DNA of 64,000 bases from Cepaea nemoralis (taxonomy: Eukaryota; Mollusca; Gastropoda; Stylommatophora; Helicidae). Made by a program: the position numbers and the translations under genes. The stretch is from NCBI GenBank assembly GCA_014155875.1, contig JACEFZ010011425.1:62001-126000 (forward strand). The letters are read 5' to 3'. The notes under the pieces were generated by a model, which saw only the letters and a list, made by a program, of their open reading frames with translations, was not told the origin of the DNA and made no database searches. Shown here piece after piece: positions 51,728 to 63,290 of this stretch. Position 1 is the stretch's first letter. Each line of letters starts with the position of its first letter.

Positions 51728-51796
51728 CCGGTCTGTAACCAAGTGACTACACTCCTGGACAGTGGTGACCAGCTCTCCCCCCAAATCTCGAACAAT
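51728..51796 (-). CDS. MDC1: MDC1-like exon, BRCT1
   Basis: Acceptor tgtttttgtttcag, donor cgg|gtaggt; 69 nt, phase 0 at both ends. Encodes IVRDLGGELVTTVQECSHLV followed by TDR. GG and the THLV-type strand are BRCT hallmarks. Confidence 0.88.
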
Positions 51797-51929
51797 CTGA
51801 AACAAAAACAAATTCTATTCTTGACAAAGTAGACGATATTGACAACACATAACAGAATAACAACAATAACTTCTTCTTTGTTCCTCTTTTGAGGTGAGTA
51901 TGACAGACACTGTTTGTAGAAAGTGAAAA

Positions 51930-52590
51930 AATAGGCCTTAGTCTTAGAAAGACAGAAATCATGGTGATATCAAAGAAACAGATTGTGCCTAAATATGCAA
52001 TTAAAGTACAGGACGTTAATTTGGGGCAAGTGTAGAAATTCAGATATCTAGGTACATAAATAACATCAGATGGTAGATGCATTACTGAGATAAAGAACAG
52101 GACAGGACAAGCAAACACCACATTCTATCAAATGAAGAATGTTTTGTGCAATAAGTCACTGTTCTTGGGAGTCAGAAAAAGAGTTCTTACATATTACTTA
52201 GAGCCAGTTTTAACATACAGCTGTGAATCCTGGACAATTAGTAAACAAGCAAAAAAATCCATGGAAAACTTGGAGATGTGGTTGTATAGAAAAATGCAGA
52301 AAATTAATTGGACAGCCAAAATGAGCAATCAGAACGTTTTAAGGGAAGCTTGGTGGTAAAGGCAACTTATCACAAACATCAGAAAGAGGCAGTCATCGTT
52401 TCTTGGAGATGTGATGAGAAGACAAAAACTGCGGAAAAGAGAGATAGAGGAAGACAGCATGAGAAGATTCTTGACAGTCTTGTGTCATGGCAGAGAAGGG
52501 AGTCAACTCACGAATTGATCTATGATATCAGAGATCGTAATTTGTGGAGAGGCATAATTGCCCACGCTAGCTAGCCGGCAAGGCACTGGA
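51930..52590 (+). mobile_element. LINE 3' fragment
   Basis: Decayed RT C-terminal region: LRKTEIMVISKKQIVPKYAI, FRYLGT, ITSDGRCITEIKNRTGQA, MKNVLCNKSLFLGVRKRVLT, LEMWLYRKMQKINWTAKMSN. Related to the LINE at 35510-37411 but diverged; stops present. Confidence 0.82.
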
Positions 52591-52909
52591 TGATAATGTC
52601 ACGCCTAAGTATGTACCTTAAAGGTCAGCGTGTCCACCGTCTACATGCATTAGTTCCAGGTTTGCTGCCTCTAGACAGATTCCATCCAAGGTCATGAGCT
52701 CCAAGGGAGGGTACTCTTTCCAAACAATTTTACCAGGACAACAGCCTTATAGCCTACTCTTTGCTATTTCCAACTGCCATAGGATTTTTAACAAGCAAAA
52801 CTTGCATTCCCTGTTTTTTTTTGTTTGGGGGGGGGCATCTGGGAAGGTTTGGTGTCTGATCTCACTACCCAAGCGATATCATGAGATACCAAGAATTCTT
52901 GTACAAATT

Positions 52910-53140
52910 AGTCATTTGTTAGTCATTAGTCGTGGTTCCAACTTCACAGCAAAGGGTCACCTCATAAAGCCCTGTTCCTCTACCAGTGAATACAACACAA
53001 AATACTCCTCAATATCTCATTGTTAATCATTAGTCATGGTTCCAACTTATAGCAAAGGATCACCCCATAAAGCTCTGTTCCTGTGCCGGTGATTATCACA
53101 CAAAATACTCCTCACTATATCATGTAAAGACACCCAGCCC
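52910..53140. repeat. Dispersed repeat E, two tandem copies
   Basis: Two consecutive copies (52910-53025 and 53026-53140) of ttagtcatggttccaactt, gcaaaggatcaccccataaa, gctctgttcctgtgcc and acacaaaatactcctcac. The single copy is at 7340-7450. Confidence 0.8.
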
Positions 53141-53779
53141 TATGTAAAGACACCCAGCCTATGCTGAGACTGATGTGAACAACACAGCCTCTCAGCCACA
53201 GCTCCCCAAGTAACAATGTTTCTCCTTCTTCAGGTGCCTGATCTGAAGTAGATATTGGTCATTGTGACTCTTCAATCCTCAAAACATTATGTCGAGAGCA
53301 GAGGACTTTGATGCCAGTGAATCCACGTCGTTGTACAGAATGAGAGACTTGGGAGTAAGAATTGGGGTAGCCAGACAAAAGAGGCACATCAGAAGAATGA
53401 GGGGCCTCGTCAACAAAGAAATTGCTCTATTGGCCGCTGGATGCTGATGCATACGTGAGAGGAGGATCTGGGCACCTATGGACACGTCAAGAGTGCAAGG
53501 ATGATAATCCATCAGATAACTAACTAACCAACTAATGCCTCACTGTTTAATTTCTTTGTCCAAAATATCTCGTCCTTTTCCAAATCGAATGGCTCTGATT
53601 TCTTTGTATTTTGATTACTCATGGCCCAACATTCACACAGAAGAACTGAACACAAAACGTCATACTCACGCAGATATTTGGAGGAACAAAGAAGAAGTAG
53701 ATATTTCTACCTGAGGTCGTGTTTTATTTTCCTCTAATTTTATCACTAATTCTAGCAATTATCAGACCCCAATATAATG
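53141..53779. other. Intronic, nothing recognised
   Basis: A short cacccagcctatg duplication at 53128-53165. No element or exon recognised in the rest. Confidence 0.4.
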
Positions 53780-54025
53780 CCTGGCTCCGTGGTGAAGAAG
53801 TTACGGATGTGGTTCATGATCCCGCATACCCCCGTTTGAAACACAGCTGTGTGCGATTTGGCAGCAGACCACGTTACACTGGTTTTTTATGAAATGGTAT
53901 GAGTGCCTGTCATTCAGAAAACAATGGCAAACTACTGAACGTAAACTTGCCAAGACATCAAGAACAGCAAACATTGCTGGTGTTGACTGCAAATGTCCTG
54001 TAAAGGAAATGCAACTAACTTTTAA
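53780..54025 (+). mobile_element. SINE family A, full plus copy
   Basis: tRNA-like head (ctggctccgtggtgaagaag, catacccccgtttgaaacac), body (gtgcgatttggcagcagacc, cattcagaaaacaatggcaa, actactgaacgtaaacttgc) and tail (ttgactgcaaatgtcctgta, aaggaaatgcaactaac). Useful as the reference copy for the family in this window. Confidence 0.85.
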
Positions 54026-54112
54026 CATAGTGCCAGCATAACATTCTGACAAACACACAATGACTGACATCAAGAGATCCCCAACATGAACACTACCTCA
54101 AAATGAATCTTA

Positions 54113-55032
54113 ATAAATTTGGAAAAGACCATGGAACAGACAGTAACATTGGAACAGACAATAATCTTGGAACAGACAATAATCTTGGAACATACAATAA
54201 CCTTGGAGCAGACAATAAACTTAGAGCAGACAATAACCCTTTAGCAGACAATGACCTCGGAACAGACAATAATCTTGGAACAGACAATAACCTTGGAGCA
54301 GACAATAATCTCGGAACAGACAATAACATTGGAACAGACAATAATCTTGGAACAGACAATAACATTGGAACAGACAATAATCTTGGAACAGACAATAACA
54401 TTGGAACAGACAATAATCTTGGAACAGACAATAACATTGGAACAGACAATAATCTTGGAACAGACAATAACCTTGGAGCAGACAATAACCTTGGAGCAGA
54501 CAATGACCTCGGAACAGACAATAACATTAGAACAGACAATAACCTTGGAGCAGACAATAACAATGGAACAGACAATAACATTGGAACAGACAATAACCTT
54601 GGAGCAGACAATGATCTTGGAACAGACAATAACCTTGGGACAGACAATAATCTTGGAACAGACAATAATCTTGGAGCAGACAATGACCTCGGAACAGACA
54701 ATAATCTTGGAGCAGACAATGACCTCGGAACAGACAATAATCTTGGAACAGACAATAATCTTGGAGCAGACAATAATCTTGGAGCAGACAATAATCTTGG
54801 AGCAGACAATAATCTTGGAACAGACAATAACCTTGGAGCAGACAATAACCTTGCAACAGACAATAACCTTGCAACAGACAATAATCTTGGAGCAGACAAT
54901 GACCTTGGAACAGACAATAATCTTGGAACAGACAATACCCTTGGAACAGACAATAATTTTGGAACAGACAATAACCTTGGAGCAGACAATGACCTCGGAA
55001 CAGACAATAACATTGTAGCAGACCTTGGAAAA
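54113..55032. repeat. 18-bp minisatellite, about 50 copies
   Basis: Consensus acagacaataatcttgga, with variants ac/at, a/c and cctcgg. The unit is 6 codons long and lacks stops, so frames on both strands stay open for 240-310 codons. It is intronic in the MDC1-like gene and is not a protein gene. Confidence 0.97.
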
Positions 55033-55114
55033 TAAACTGGAAAAAGCTGATAACTTTGAAACAGAAGTTAATACTAAAACATAACACATCACAATACAGC
55101 AGACACCAGTTTAC

Positions 55115-55279
55115 CTTTTCACCTTGTTTATCCAGATACCCTGTAAACATCACATGAGGCTTGCAGTTTTCCAAAGTCTTGCGTAAAATAGGACTGTCTA
55201 CATTCTCCGTGTGAACTTTGCCTGTAGGTGTCCTGGGAACTGGCATCTGCTTGGACTTCTTGGCCCGGGGTGTGGATAT
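55115..55279 (-). CDS. MDC1: MDC1-like exon, linker and start of BRCT1
   Basis: Acceptor gtcactgtctag, donor aag|gtaaac; 165 nt, phase 0 at both ends. Encodes STPRAKKSKQMPVPRTP, then ENVDSPILRKTLENCKPHVM and FTGYLDKQGEK. The Thr of FTG is the phosphate-binding residue in human MDC1 BRCT1. Confidence 0.9.
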
Positions 55280-57345
55280 CTAGACAGTGACAGATTCAAA
55301 CACTGGATACATAAACAACTGCACCATTTAAGACAATCGTGGTATTTTCAAGGGAGCACATATTACGCATGGTATCATCATCATCATCATCATCATCATC
55401 GAGTGAGTTACGCTGCAGTTTCATCAAGCCTACGGCTGGGCACATAAACTCCAACAGGCATCTTTTCGGATTGGTTTTCCCTTGCCTTTGACTGTCCTCA
55501 GTCTAGCCACAAGGCAGCAGGTATGTATATCATTTTGTCTGGTCCCTACCTCTTGACCTGTCCTCTCCTACTTCACCATGGAGACCCTACTAGCAGGTCA
55601 TAACTGAGTGCTGCTTTGGTACAAAAGTGCTCCACGGTGAGGAAAAGTATAATTGACGTATCAAGTTTTGAAGGGTGTAAAGTAATGTGCTTTGCTGAAA
55701 GGTATCATAAGGATAGGATACTCACGCAAACCTCAGGTCCTGTATGACATCAAGCAAGCAAGCAACTATAAAATTGTCCTAAAATGGGGGAGTTTTGAAC
55801 TCAGTAATATTAGACAATTACAAGCATCATTCACCAAGAGTATGTCAGAGTAGAATGATTAAATGCATTCTGGTAAAGATGACAGGGGTAATACATGTAT
55901 CAGTTTGACAGATGTCTTGTCAGTCAACGTTCCAATATACTGCTTTCTAGTTGCTGTTTGATGAGTTTACTGAAGCACCCTAGATTGACTTCTTGCAACT
56001 GTCGGTGAAGAACCTACCGATACTCACCCGAAGAAAAGATGTAGACAATTATTTCCAGTTTTACATTTCCAGTTAAGTGTTACCATGTTTCCCAGAACAC
56101 CTCTACAGCCTGGAGTTACACAACTTTGGCTTCGTTTCACAGTATTTCAACATATGACTAATTATTTCTTTACATATTCTGTATCTATAATCTTCATCTT
56201 CTGTATTCCAAGGCTCAGTCTCATTTCAGCATCTAATTTCTGAGTGAAATCTGCTATCCACCGCAGTTCGGCACCCAAAGTGTTGTTTCCAGTGTGGTTT
56301 CTTGTGGCCAGAATTGGTATCCAATAATGCAGATTTGAACCCATAATCACAAGACAAGCATATAGCCACTACTACACCCACTATTATAATTAAGTATTTA
56401 CAAAATCAAAATGAAAAGAAATTACTTTGAAAAACATTCCAGTCTTCATCTCAAATAGGACATACAAGAGTAAATCAACATGTGCATAGGCGTCATATGT
56501 CCGCTTCATCAATATACACGTGTGGGCTAGTCAAGCAAACTGCTGGACATGTACTGCATAGCAAGCCAACATCATGTTGGCCCACTGAATCAACTCTATA
56601 CTCCAAGATGTAGGGAACTTAATACTTAATTCAGGAATCAACATCACTGCCCTCAGGACATTCGCACAGTCTCCCCCTCTTCAAAAGCCACTGAAGAGTT
56701 CCCATGCTGGTTATCCTAGTAGTGTATGAAACTAATTAAACAAAATTGCAAATAACGAAGTAATGGGAAAGATCAGGTTGTGTGACAGTTTGTTCCATGC
56801 TCAGTTTTCGTAGACTTAGATGGATATTAGGAGGATGAATGATGGTAGAATACCAAAGGACATCTTTTTTTATGAATTACAGATGGGTAAAAGATCTCGG
56901 GGTCGCCTTCTAGTACAGTAGAAAGATGTGGGTAAGCGGGAAATGATTGATACAGGCATTGATATTGCACCTTGAGAGCAATTCGCCGCTGATCGTGTTG
57001 CATAGAGGGCAAAGATCAGAAATGAAATAAAGAAAAAGGAGAAAATGATTGCAGATAGGTCACACACTGAGCGTGTGAGACGTAAGGAAATGACTATGTG
57101 TTCACATGTATCTATTGTAGACGAACATTTACAGCGCAAATGGGTCCGATTAGTCACATTTGCTACCATCAAGGGTTGTTATGCCTTTTTGAAGCACAGT
57201 GTAACAACTATCATGCCAGGGAGTATGAAACTAAAGAGAAACTCAAAACAACTGTCGATTTACATCATGTAACGTAACTTTGCTTATGGTATAATCATAA
57301 AAAAACTCTATTACAAGAAAAAATATGCTATAGGTAAAGACTGAC
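55280..57345 (-). other. Intron of MDC1-like gene
   Basis: About 2.1 kb. (CAT)n at 55377-55401. A short LINE tail at 56630-56730 matches 44440-44540 (ggaatcaacatcactgccct, caggacattcgcacagtc). A plus-strand 75-codon frame at 57045-57272 is unrecognised. Nothing else is firm. Confidence 0.6.
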
Positions 57346-60300
57346 CTGTTCAGCGATTTGCTCTTTGTTCTCATTAGACTGGCTGCTATCTTGGCTAAGT
57401 TTGCTGTCTGTTGCCCTCCTTCTTTTCAAGTTTGTTGCATTCTGGCTGCTTACATCCTTTTCCATGGCCGACTGATGAACAAATTTAGTCTTCTGTGTGA
57501 CAGAAACCTGGCTACTTTTATCCTGCTCACTGGCAGAATTTTGATCATGTCCTTCCTTGTCACTGTCATTTCCTGCAGAATTCTGATCATGTCCTTCCTT
57601 GTTGCTGTCATTTTCACTGATCATGGGCTCTGCTCTCCCAGACTTCCTGCCTCTACTTTTGATGTCTGAAGGTTTTACTGCAGCTATGTGCTGGCTTTCT
57701 GGCAGACGTTGACTTCTGAGATGGCGATGACACAAATTCACTCCGGGAGATTTCTGAACCTGGGCAATCCACAGCAGCTGCTGAACTAATCACTGACCTT
57801 GTTGCCCTTTTGCCACGTGAAGCTGGAGCTTGAACCTCTTCTGTTTGAGGCTTACTGTATACTTCTGATGCCTTTCTACTCGTATCTCTTACAGCTTGAT
57901 TTGAAGTTTGTGTTTTATCTTGTTTTGGTGAAAGTCTCTTGCCTTTTTCTTCCACTTGCAGAGATTTTCTTGTTCCTATTCTTGAGGTTGTCCCAGCATT
58001 GGTCTGCTCCTGGCTACCAATGCTTTCTTGAGAATTATGCTTGGATACATTTTTATCCACAGATGTTTGATTTTCACTGCTGCCATCCAACTGAGCAGCT
58101 TTGCTGGATCTACTTTTCATATTCTTAATTTTTTGTTTTGGAGTTGAATAAACAGCTGTTGAAGAACTATCTTTTCCTGGGTCATCAGCAGCGACAGATC
58201 TCTTTTTTCTCCGTGTCTCTGCATGTATTTCCTCATTTTGAGCTACGGCAGATGAATTTTCTAGCTGATGGCCTTCTCTGTCTGCTTCTGGATCTTCTGA
58301 ATGTAATCTTTTCCTTGAAGTAGTAGAAACAGTATCAGAGCTAACACCATGATTATCACCTTTCCTTGATGCTTCTTTGGCATCACTCTCTCTAGCTGTT
58401 CTAGTTGTCCTACTCTTTCTGATTCTCTCAGAAGACATTCCTGTTTTCCACTGCTCATGATCTTTTCCACTAATGCCATCCATAACTGTGATGGGTGTCT
58501 CATCATCTATGACAGTACTGCCATCCACAAATGATGCTATGGAAGCTGTTTCATCACTGTCAGTATCATCTTTCTCTTCAGTTTTAGGACGAGCAGATTT
58601 TCTAACTGATGGTTTCTTTGAATCTTTTTTGGCAATATTCTCTTGAGGTTGTTTAGTGGGTCTCTGCCTCCTGGTGTTATGCTGCTCACTAGCTAGGGTC
58701 TTGCTGTTGACTAGAGATTTCACAGATGCCTTGCTTGCTTTAGTGTTGCTCTCATCCTTATTTCTAGTGAGTTTTGTACTAACTTTGTTGTTGCTGTCAT
58801 CCACTGGTTTAATAGGTTTCTCACTAGCTGTGGTGTTGCTGTTGGCTAGAGATTTTACAGAATGCTTTTTATCTTTAGTGTTACTGTCATCTAGAGATAT
58901 TACAGATGTCTTGCTTGCTGGTTCAATAGATTTCTCATTAGTGTTAGTGTTACTGTCATCTGATGATGCTGCAGATTTCCTGCTAGCTCTAGTGTTACTG
59001 TCATTCAAAGATGCAGTAGATTTCTTGCTAGCTCTGGTGTTACTGTCATGCAGAGAAGCAGCAGATTTCTTGCTAGCTTTGGTGTTACCGTCATCCAGAG
59101 AAGCAGCAAGTGTTTGGCTAGCTTTGGCGTTACTGTCATCCAATGAGGAAGCAGATTTCTTGCTAGCTTTGTTACTACTGTCATCCAGAGATGTAGCAGA
59201 TTTCTTGCTTGGTGTCGTGTTACTGTCATCCAATGAAATAGCAGATTTCTTGCTAGCTGCTGTGTTACTGTCATCCAATGATACAGCAGATTTCTTGCCA
59301 GCTTTGTTACTACTGTCATCCAGAGATGTAGCAGATTTCTTGCTTGGCGTCATGTTACTGTCATCCAATGAGATAGCAGATTTCTTGCTAGCTTTGTTAC
59401 TACTGTCATTCAGAGCTGTAACAGATTTCTTGCTTGGTGTCGTGTTACTGTCATCCAATGAAACAGCAGATTTCTTGCTAGCTTTGTTACTACTGTCATC
59501 CAGAGATGTAGCAGATTTCTTGCTTGGTGTAGCAGATTTCTTGCTAGCTTTGTTACTACTGTCATCCAGAGATGTAGCAGATTTCTTGCTTGGTGTCATG
59601 TTACTGTCATCCAATGAGACAGTAGATTTCTTGCTAGCTTTGTTACTACCGTCATTCTGAGCTGTAACAGATTTCTTGCTTGGTGTCATGTTACTGTCAT
59701 CCAATGAGATAGCAGATTTCTTGCCAGCTTTGTTACTACTGTCATCCAGAGCTGTAACAGATTTCTTGCTTGGTGTCGTGTTACTGTCATCCAATGATAC
59801 AGCAGATTTCTTGCCAGCTTTGTTACTACTGTCATCCAGAGATGTAGCAGATTTCTTGCTAGCTGCCGTGTTACTGTCATCCAATAAGACAGCAGATTTC
59901 TTGCTAGCTTTGTTACTGCTGTTACGAACCGAATTTAATGCTGCTACCCCCTCATTCTCTGCCTTCTCTGATGGACCAGCGGATCTTTTGTCTTGTTTCT
60001 TTTCAACGCCTGTAGCAAGCTGTTGATAGGATATCATCTTCTTTGGTCTTGCACTGCTTCGTCTACCTCCTGCAGACTCTACAGCATCTTCAGCTATCAT
60101 TACCACAGATTTCCTACCTCTTTTAGAAGCAGACGCCACAATAATACCACTTTCCTTCGCCGGTGTAGTGTCATCGCCTCCTTGATTATCACTGATTTTT
60201 CTTCTCCTGTTTCCTGCTTGCGGGGTAAGGCTTTTCTTACTGGTGTCTTCCACTAGGGGTGGAGTGCTGCCTAAAGGATTCACATCTTCCAATATGGGTG

Positions 60301-60654
60301 GAGTGCTGTCAACAGAATTAATATCGTCTGCTAGTGATGGAGTATCACTGACAGTTTTCACATCTGTTGCAAATTGAACTTTTGACCTTTGTGTGCTGCT
60401 CCTGTTTGTTGCCCTTGTAGATGTCTTCTGAGCATTAATGCCAGATTTCTGTCCCTGTATTTCCAAATCGTCTACCTTGCTTTGTTCTACTCCTAACAGA
60501 TTTTCTGGTATTTGGCTAGTTAAATTTAATTGTCCTGGCTTGATAATTTCACCCTGGCTCTTTTGATCATTACTTTGCTCAAATGCAGTGGTATGCTGGA
60601 GTGATCGCTTGTTTCTTAACCTCCCAGGTCTGGTAGGGCTCAGAATGTCTTGAT
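57346..60654 (-). CDS. MDC1: MDC1-like large exon: repetitive Ser/Lys/Asp-rich region
   Basis: Acceptor ttttcttaacacag (phase 1 in), donor cag|gtcagt (phase 0 out). It codes for about 1,075 residues if an 82-nt segment (57716-57797) is an intron, or about 1,102 codons with a frameshift between about 57741 and 57653. Content in order: DQDILSPTRPGRLRNKRS; Thr-Pro-rich stretches (VDSTPPILEDV, LGSTPPLVEDT); a long tandem region of SKKSATSLDDSSNKA-type units (about 60000-58900); an acidic TDSDETASIASF; basic patches; and an SQ/TQ-rich end (NSQESIGSQEQ, SQDSSQSNE, VTQKTK), expected ATM/ATR targets. It is most likely disordered. Human MDC1 also has long low-complexity and repeat regions between FHA and BRCT, with a different repeat sequence. 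Confidence 0.8.
58900..59930 (-). repeat. Coding minisatellite inside the MDC1-like exon
   Basis: About 20 units of 48-72 bp encoding variants of KKSAxSLDDSNTTPS and SSNKASKKS. All length changes are multiples of three, so the frame is kept under selection. The antisense strand gives a spurious Leu/Ser-rich frame. Confidence 0.9.
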
Positions 60655-61495
60655 CTGTGTTAAGAAAATAATAACTTATGTTTACAAAATTACAACATGC
60701 AGAGGGTAAATACAACAATCTATAAGTAACATTTCCATGTACACTTACATCATAATCTCTATATATAAAAGGTGATGTATGTATGTATGTAGGGATGTAT
60801 TTGATGCGTTCGATAACAGTCCATCCGATTGAGATGAAATTTTCTACATGTGTTCTTTTCATTCCCGTGCAGCCAACTGTAATAGTTTGTTAGTGTACAA
60901 TCAGCTATTTACTTACTAAAATTTAATATTTTAATATCTTATCATTTATATATAGCGAGGGGACTTAACTTAAAAGTTATTTCAAGGGGCATAACTTTTA
61001 ATAGAATTGTTATATATTTTATATATAGATAGTTGCATTGTTTTCAAAGATTTATAAACTCTTTGTCTACAGTTATTTACAGGCATATGAGTTATAATAA
61101 ATAATGATATAATCTTTAAGGCATTTTCAAAGTTTTCATAAAAATAATGCATCTATTTAAATAGTGACAATTTTCTAACTCATCTTTTTATTTTTCTTCA
61201 AACAGTACATTAAATTTTTTTTTTAAACATTCTCACATGTATGGCGTATCACACCCACATTGGGTATTTATGGTGCCCATGTTAAACATTGCCTCAACGA
61301 GTTACTTTTCATGCGTTTTAATGCTTATTGTTCTTTTGTTGTCAAAGAATTTCTTCATAAGAGATGTTGAATGAAAGAATGTATGAGCGGAAATAGAGAA
61401 GAAGGGCAGAATGTAGGACGGGCCTGCGTGCCCAATTCTTAACCCTTTGAAAATATAGATTTTCGTTCGTTAAAAAAAAGTAATTATTTGTGAGA

Positions 61496-61595
61496 GAAAG
61501 TTAGTTGCATATCCTTTGTAGTACTCTGCAGTCAACCAACCGCCCACCATTTATTGGCTGTTCGTGATATCTTGGTAAGTTTACTTTAGATAGAT
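61496..61595 (-). mobile_element. SINE family A fragment
   Basis: gttagttgcatatcctttgt, ctctgcagtcaaccaa and attggctgttcgtgat are the tail of a minus-oriented SINE A. The body is lost. Confidence 0.65.
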
Positions 61596-61673
61596 CTCTT
61601 CTAATCATATTTTCTACTATCAATCTATCTATTCTTCTATTCTATCTATATTTTTACCGGGAACGGGCCGAAC

Positions 61674-61674
<1 letters not shown>

Positions 61675-61717
<43 letters not shown>

Positions 61718-61877
61718 GTAGATAGATAGATAGATAGGTAGGTAGGTAGGTAGATAGATAGATATGGGGTAGATAGATAGATAGATAGATACATAGATAG
61801 ATAGATAGGTAGGTAGATAGATATATAGGTAGATAGATAGATAGATAGGTAGATAGATAGATAGATAGGTAAGTAGG

Positions 61878-61955
<78 letters not shown>

Positions 61956-62000
61956 TGGGGTAGATAGGTAGAAAGATAGATAGATAGATAGATAGATCCC
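61675..62000. repeat. (GATA)n microsatellite
   Basis: About 300 bp of GATA/GGTA repeats, followed by (GACA)n blocks at 62026-62045 and 62146-62180. Confidence 0.95.
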
Positions 62001-62243
62001 AGCCAGGGGTTGGGCGAAGTCTGGTCAGACAGACAGACAGACAGACAGATAGTCGGGAACGGGAACGGGAGCTTATATGACTACTTATATGAATTAAATT
62101 AGATGCTTCCCACCAGGGACTGGGCGAAGCCGGGCCGGGTCAGAAAGACAGACAGACAGACAGATAGACAGACAGACAGATAGATCCCCGCCAGGAGTGG
62201 GCGAAGCCGGGCCGGGTCAGCTAATAATTTATAATTGCTACCT

Positions 62244-62915
62244 CACCAGCCGACTCTGTGGCAAAGTGGTTATGGTTCAATTCGTAATCCTCTTTTTCTT
62301 CATCGTTCTTCTTTCTTCTTCTTCTTCTTCTTCTTCTTCTTCTTCTTCTTCTGCGGTCATCCAGAGTTTGTTTTTGTTCCGCACGTGTTGTGCCTGTTTA
62401 CAGCAGAGCTGCGTTCTTGCGCCGTTAGGCCGACACATCCGAATTCTGCGGGCATTTGTTGACTGGGTTAACCTTCCTGGATACCATGTTTGAAACACAT
62501 CTGCAGGTGATGTGAAACCAGACCACCTTGCGTTGGTTTTCATATGAGTATGAACACCTGTCGTTCATAACGCAATGGCTAACTTTTTTTTCTGCATAAT
62601 GTTTTTTACAGGACATCCCAGTCAACATCATAATTTCTGATGCTGTGATCTCTTGGCTCACGTTCACATCCAGTAGTTTGCCATTGTTTTCTGAACGACC
62701 GGTACCGATACCAATGCGAAACCAACGCAACAACAGTCTACTGCCAAATCGCGCGCAGCCATGCAAGTATATGGGATTACGAACCGCGTCCATACGCCCT
62801 TCGCAACGGAGACCGACAATGGCAAACTACTAAACGTAAACTGCCAAGGAATCACAAACAGCCAAAGAAAAAATGCTGGAGTTAACTGCGACATCCTGTA
62901 AAGGATATGCAACAC
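62244..62915. mobile_element. Composite: SINE A with repeat G and a minus SINE A inside
   Basis: 62244-62290 is a plus SINE A head (ctcaccagccgactctgtgg). 62300-62475 is repeat G with (TTC)n. 62476-62590 continues the plus SINE A. 62591-62812 is a minus SINE A. 62813-62915 is the plus SINE A 3' half and tail. It is a three-component nest. Confidence 0.75.
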
Positions 62916-62944
62916 AACTAAACCTCACCAGCCAAGCCACATGC

Positions 62945-63290
62945 GTTACATCTTTTCTTTACTTGTAATGTATCTATTTCTCTCCTTCATCTCTTCTTCT
63001 GCCCTGTATCCCCTATTGGAGCATGTGCCTTCAATCAACTCACCCCAAGCTGACCTATCTTCTACTATCTCCACCAGCTCCCTCCATGCCCACCCCATGT
63101 TATTCATTTCTGTCTCCAATTCTCTTCTCCATGTGTCTTTAGGTGTCCCTCTATTTCCTTTGCCCTGAGAGTTCCAGAAAACAGACTTTCTAGTTATACT
63201 ATTATCAGTATTTGTGTTCTAATGTGTGTCCTATCGAGTGCCAGCGTCTTTTCATCACTTCTTGATTTTCTGGAATATCTCGTTCTCTCC
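62945..63290 (-). mobile_element. LINE C-terminal fragment
   Basis: The minus strand is open from GTPKDTWRRELETEMNNMG through WAWRELVEIVEDRSAWGELI to EEEMKERNRYITSKEKM and a stop at about 62945, the typical LINE C terminus (TWRR...R..W..L..G.C). Upstream (63180-63290) the frame is decayed. Related to 39395-39800. Confidence 0.8.

Larger units (their letters stand above)
44170..60654 (-). other. MDC1: MDC1-like checkpoint mediator gene (partial, 7 visible exons)
   Basis: Exons on the minus strand: 60654-57346, 55279-55115, 51796-51728, 50030-49931, 48901-48746, 46151-46126 and 44373-44170 (stop). Splice phases agree at every junction (0, 0, 0, 1, 1, 0). The last six exons encode a tandem BRCT module collinear with vertebrate MDC1: MFTGYLDKQGEK, GGELVTT...CSHLVTDR, RTVKFL, SPRWLESCKQAG, then a second BRCT with VVISCPEDESLC and AEFILTGILRQE. 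The human residues that read phospho-Ser139 of H2AX (Thr in FTG, Arg and Lys in RTVK) are conserved. A long repetitive, SQ/TQ-containing region precedes it. MDC1 binds gamma-H2AX at double-strand breaks and recruits MRN and ubiquitin ligases. The expected N-terminal FHA domain is not in the window; upstream exons must lie beyond 64000 or are absent. PTIP or another tandem-BRCT protein is a less likely alternative. Confidence 0.8.
60757..62224 (+). mobile_element. Helitron-like non-autonomous element
   Basis: The left end reads tctctatatataaaaggtga. The right end reads gtgggcgaagccgggccggg then tcagctaa. A TC...TATATATAAAA start and a GC-rich, hairpin-capable end finishing CTAA suggest a Helitron/Helentron-type element. 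No Rep/helicase frame. The interior is filled by (GATA)n. Three copies of the terminal module occur (61998-62030, 62105-62145, 62187-62222). Confidence 0.45.

Noticed and set aside
54093..55246. Overlapping 240-310-codon frames on both strands
   Set aside because: They are translations of the 18-bp minisatellite; the unit has no stop in most frames.
55211..55447. 78-codon plus-strand frame with a His run
   Set aside because: Antisense of an MDC1-like exon plus (CAT)n.
58656..60026. Plus-strand Leu/Ser/Asp-rich frames of 334 and 116 codons
   Set aside because: Antisense of the MDC1-like coding repeats; the minus strand has splice sites and BRCT context.
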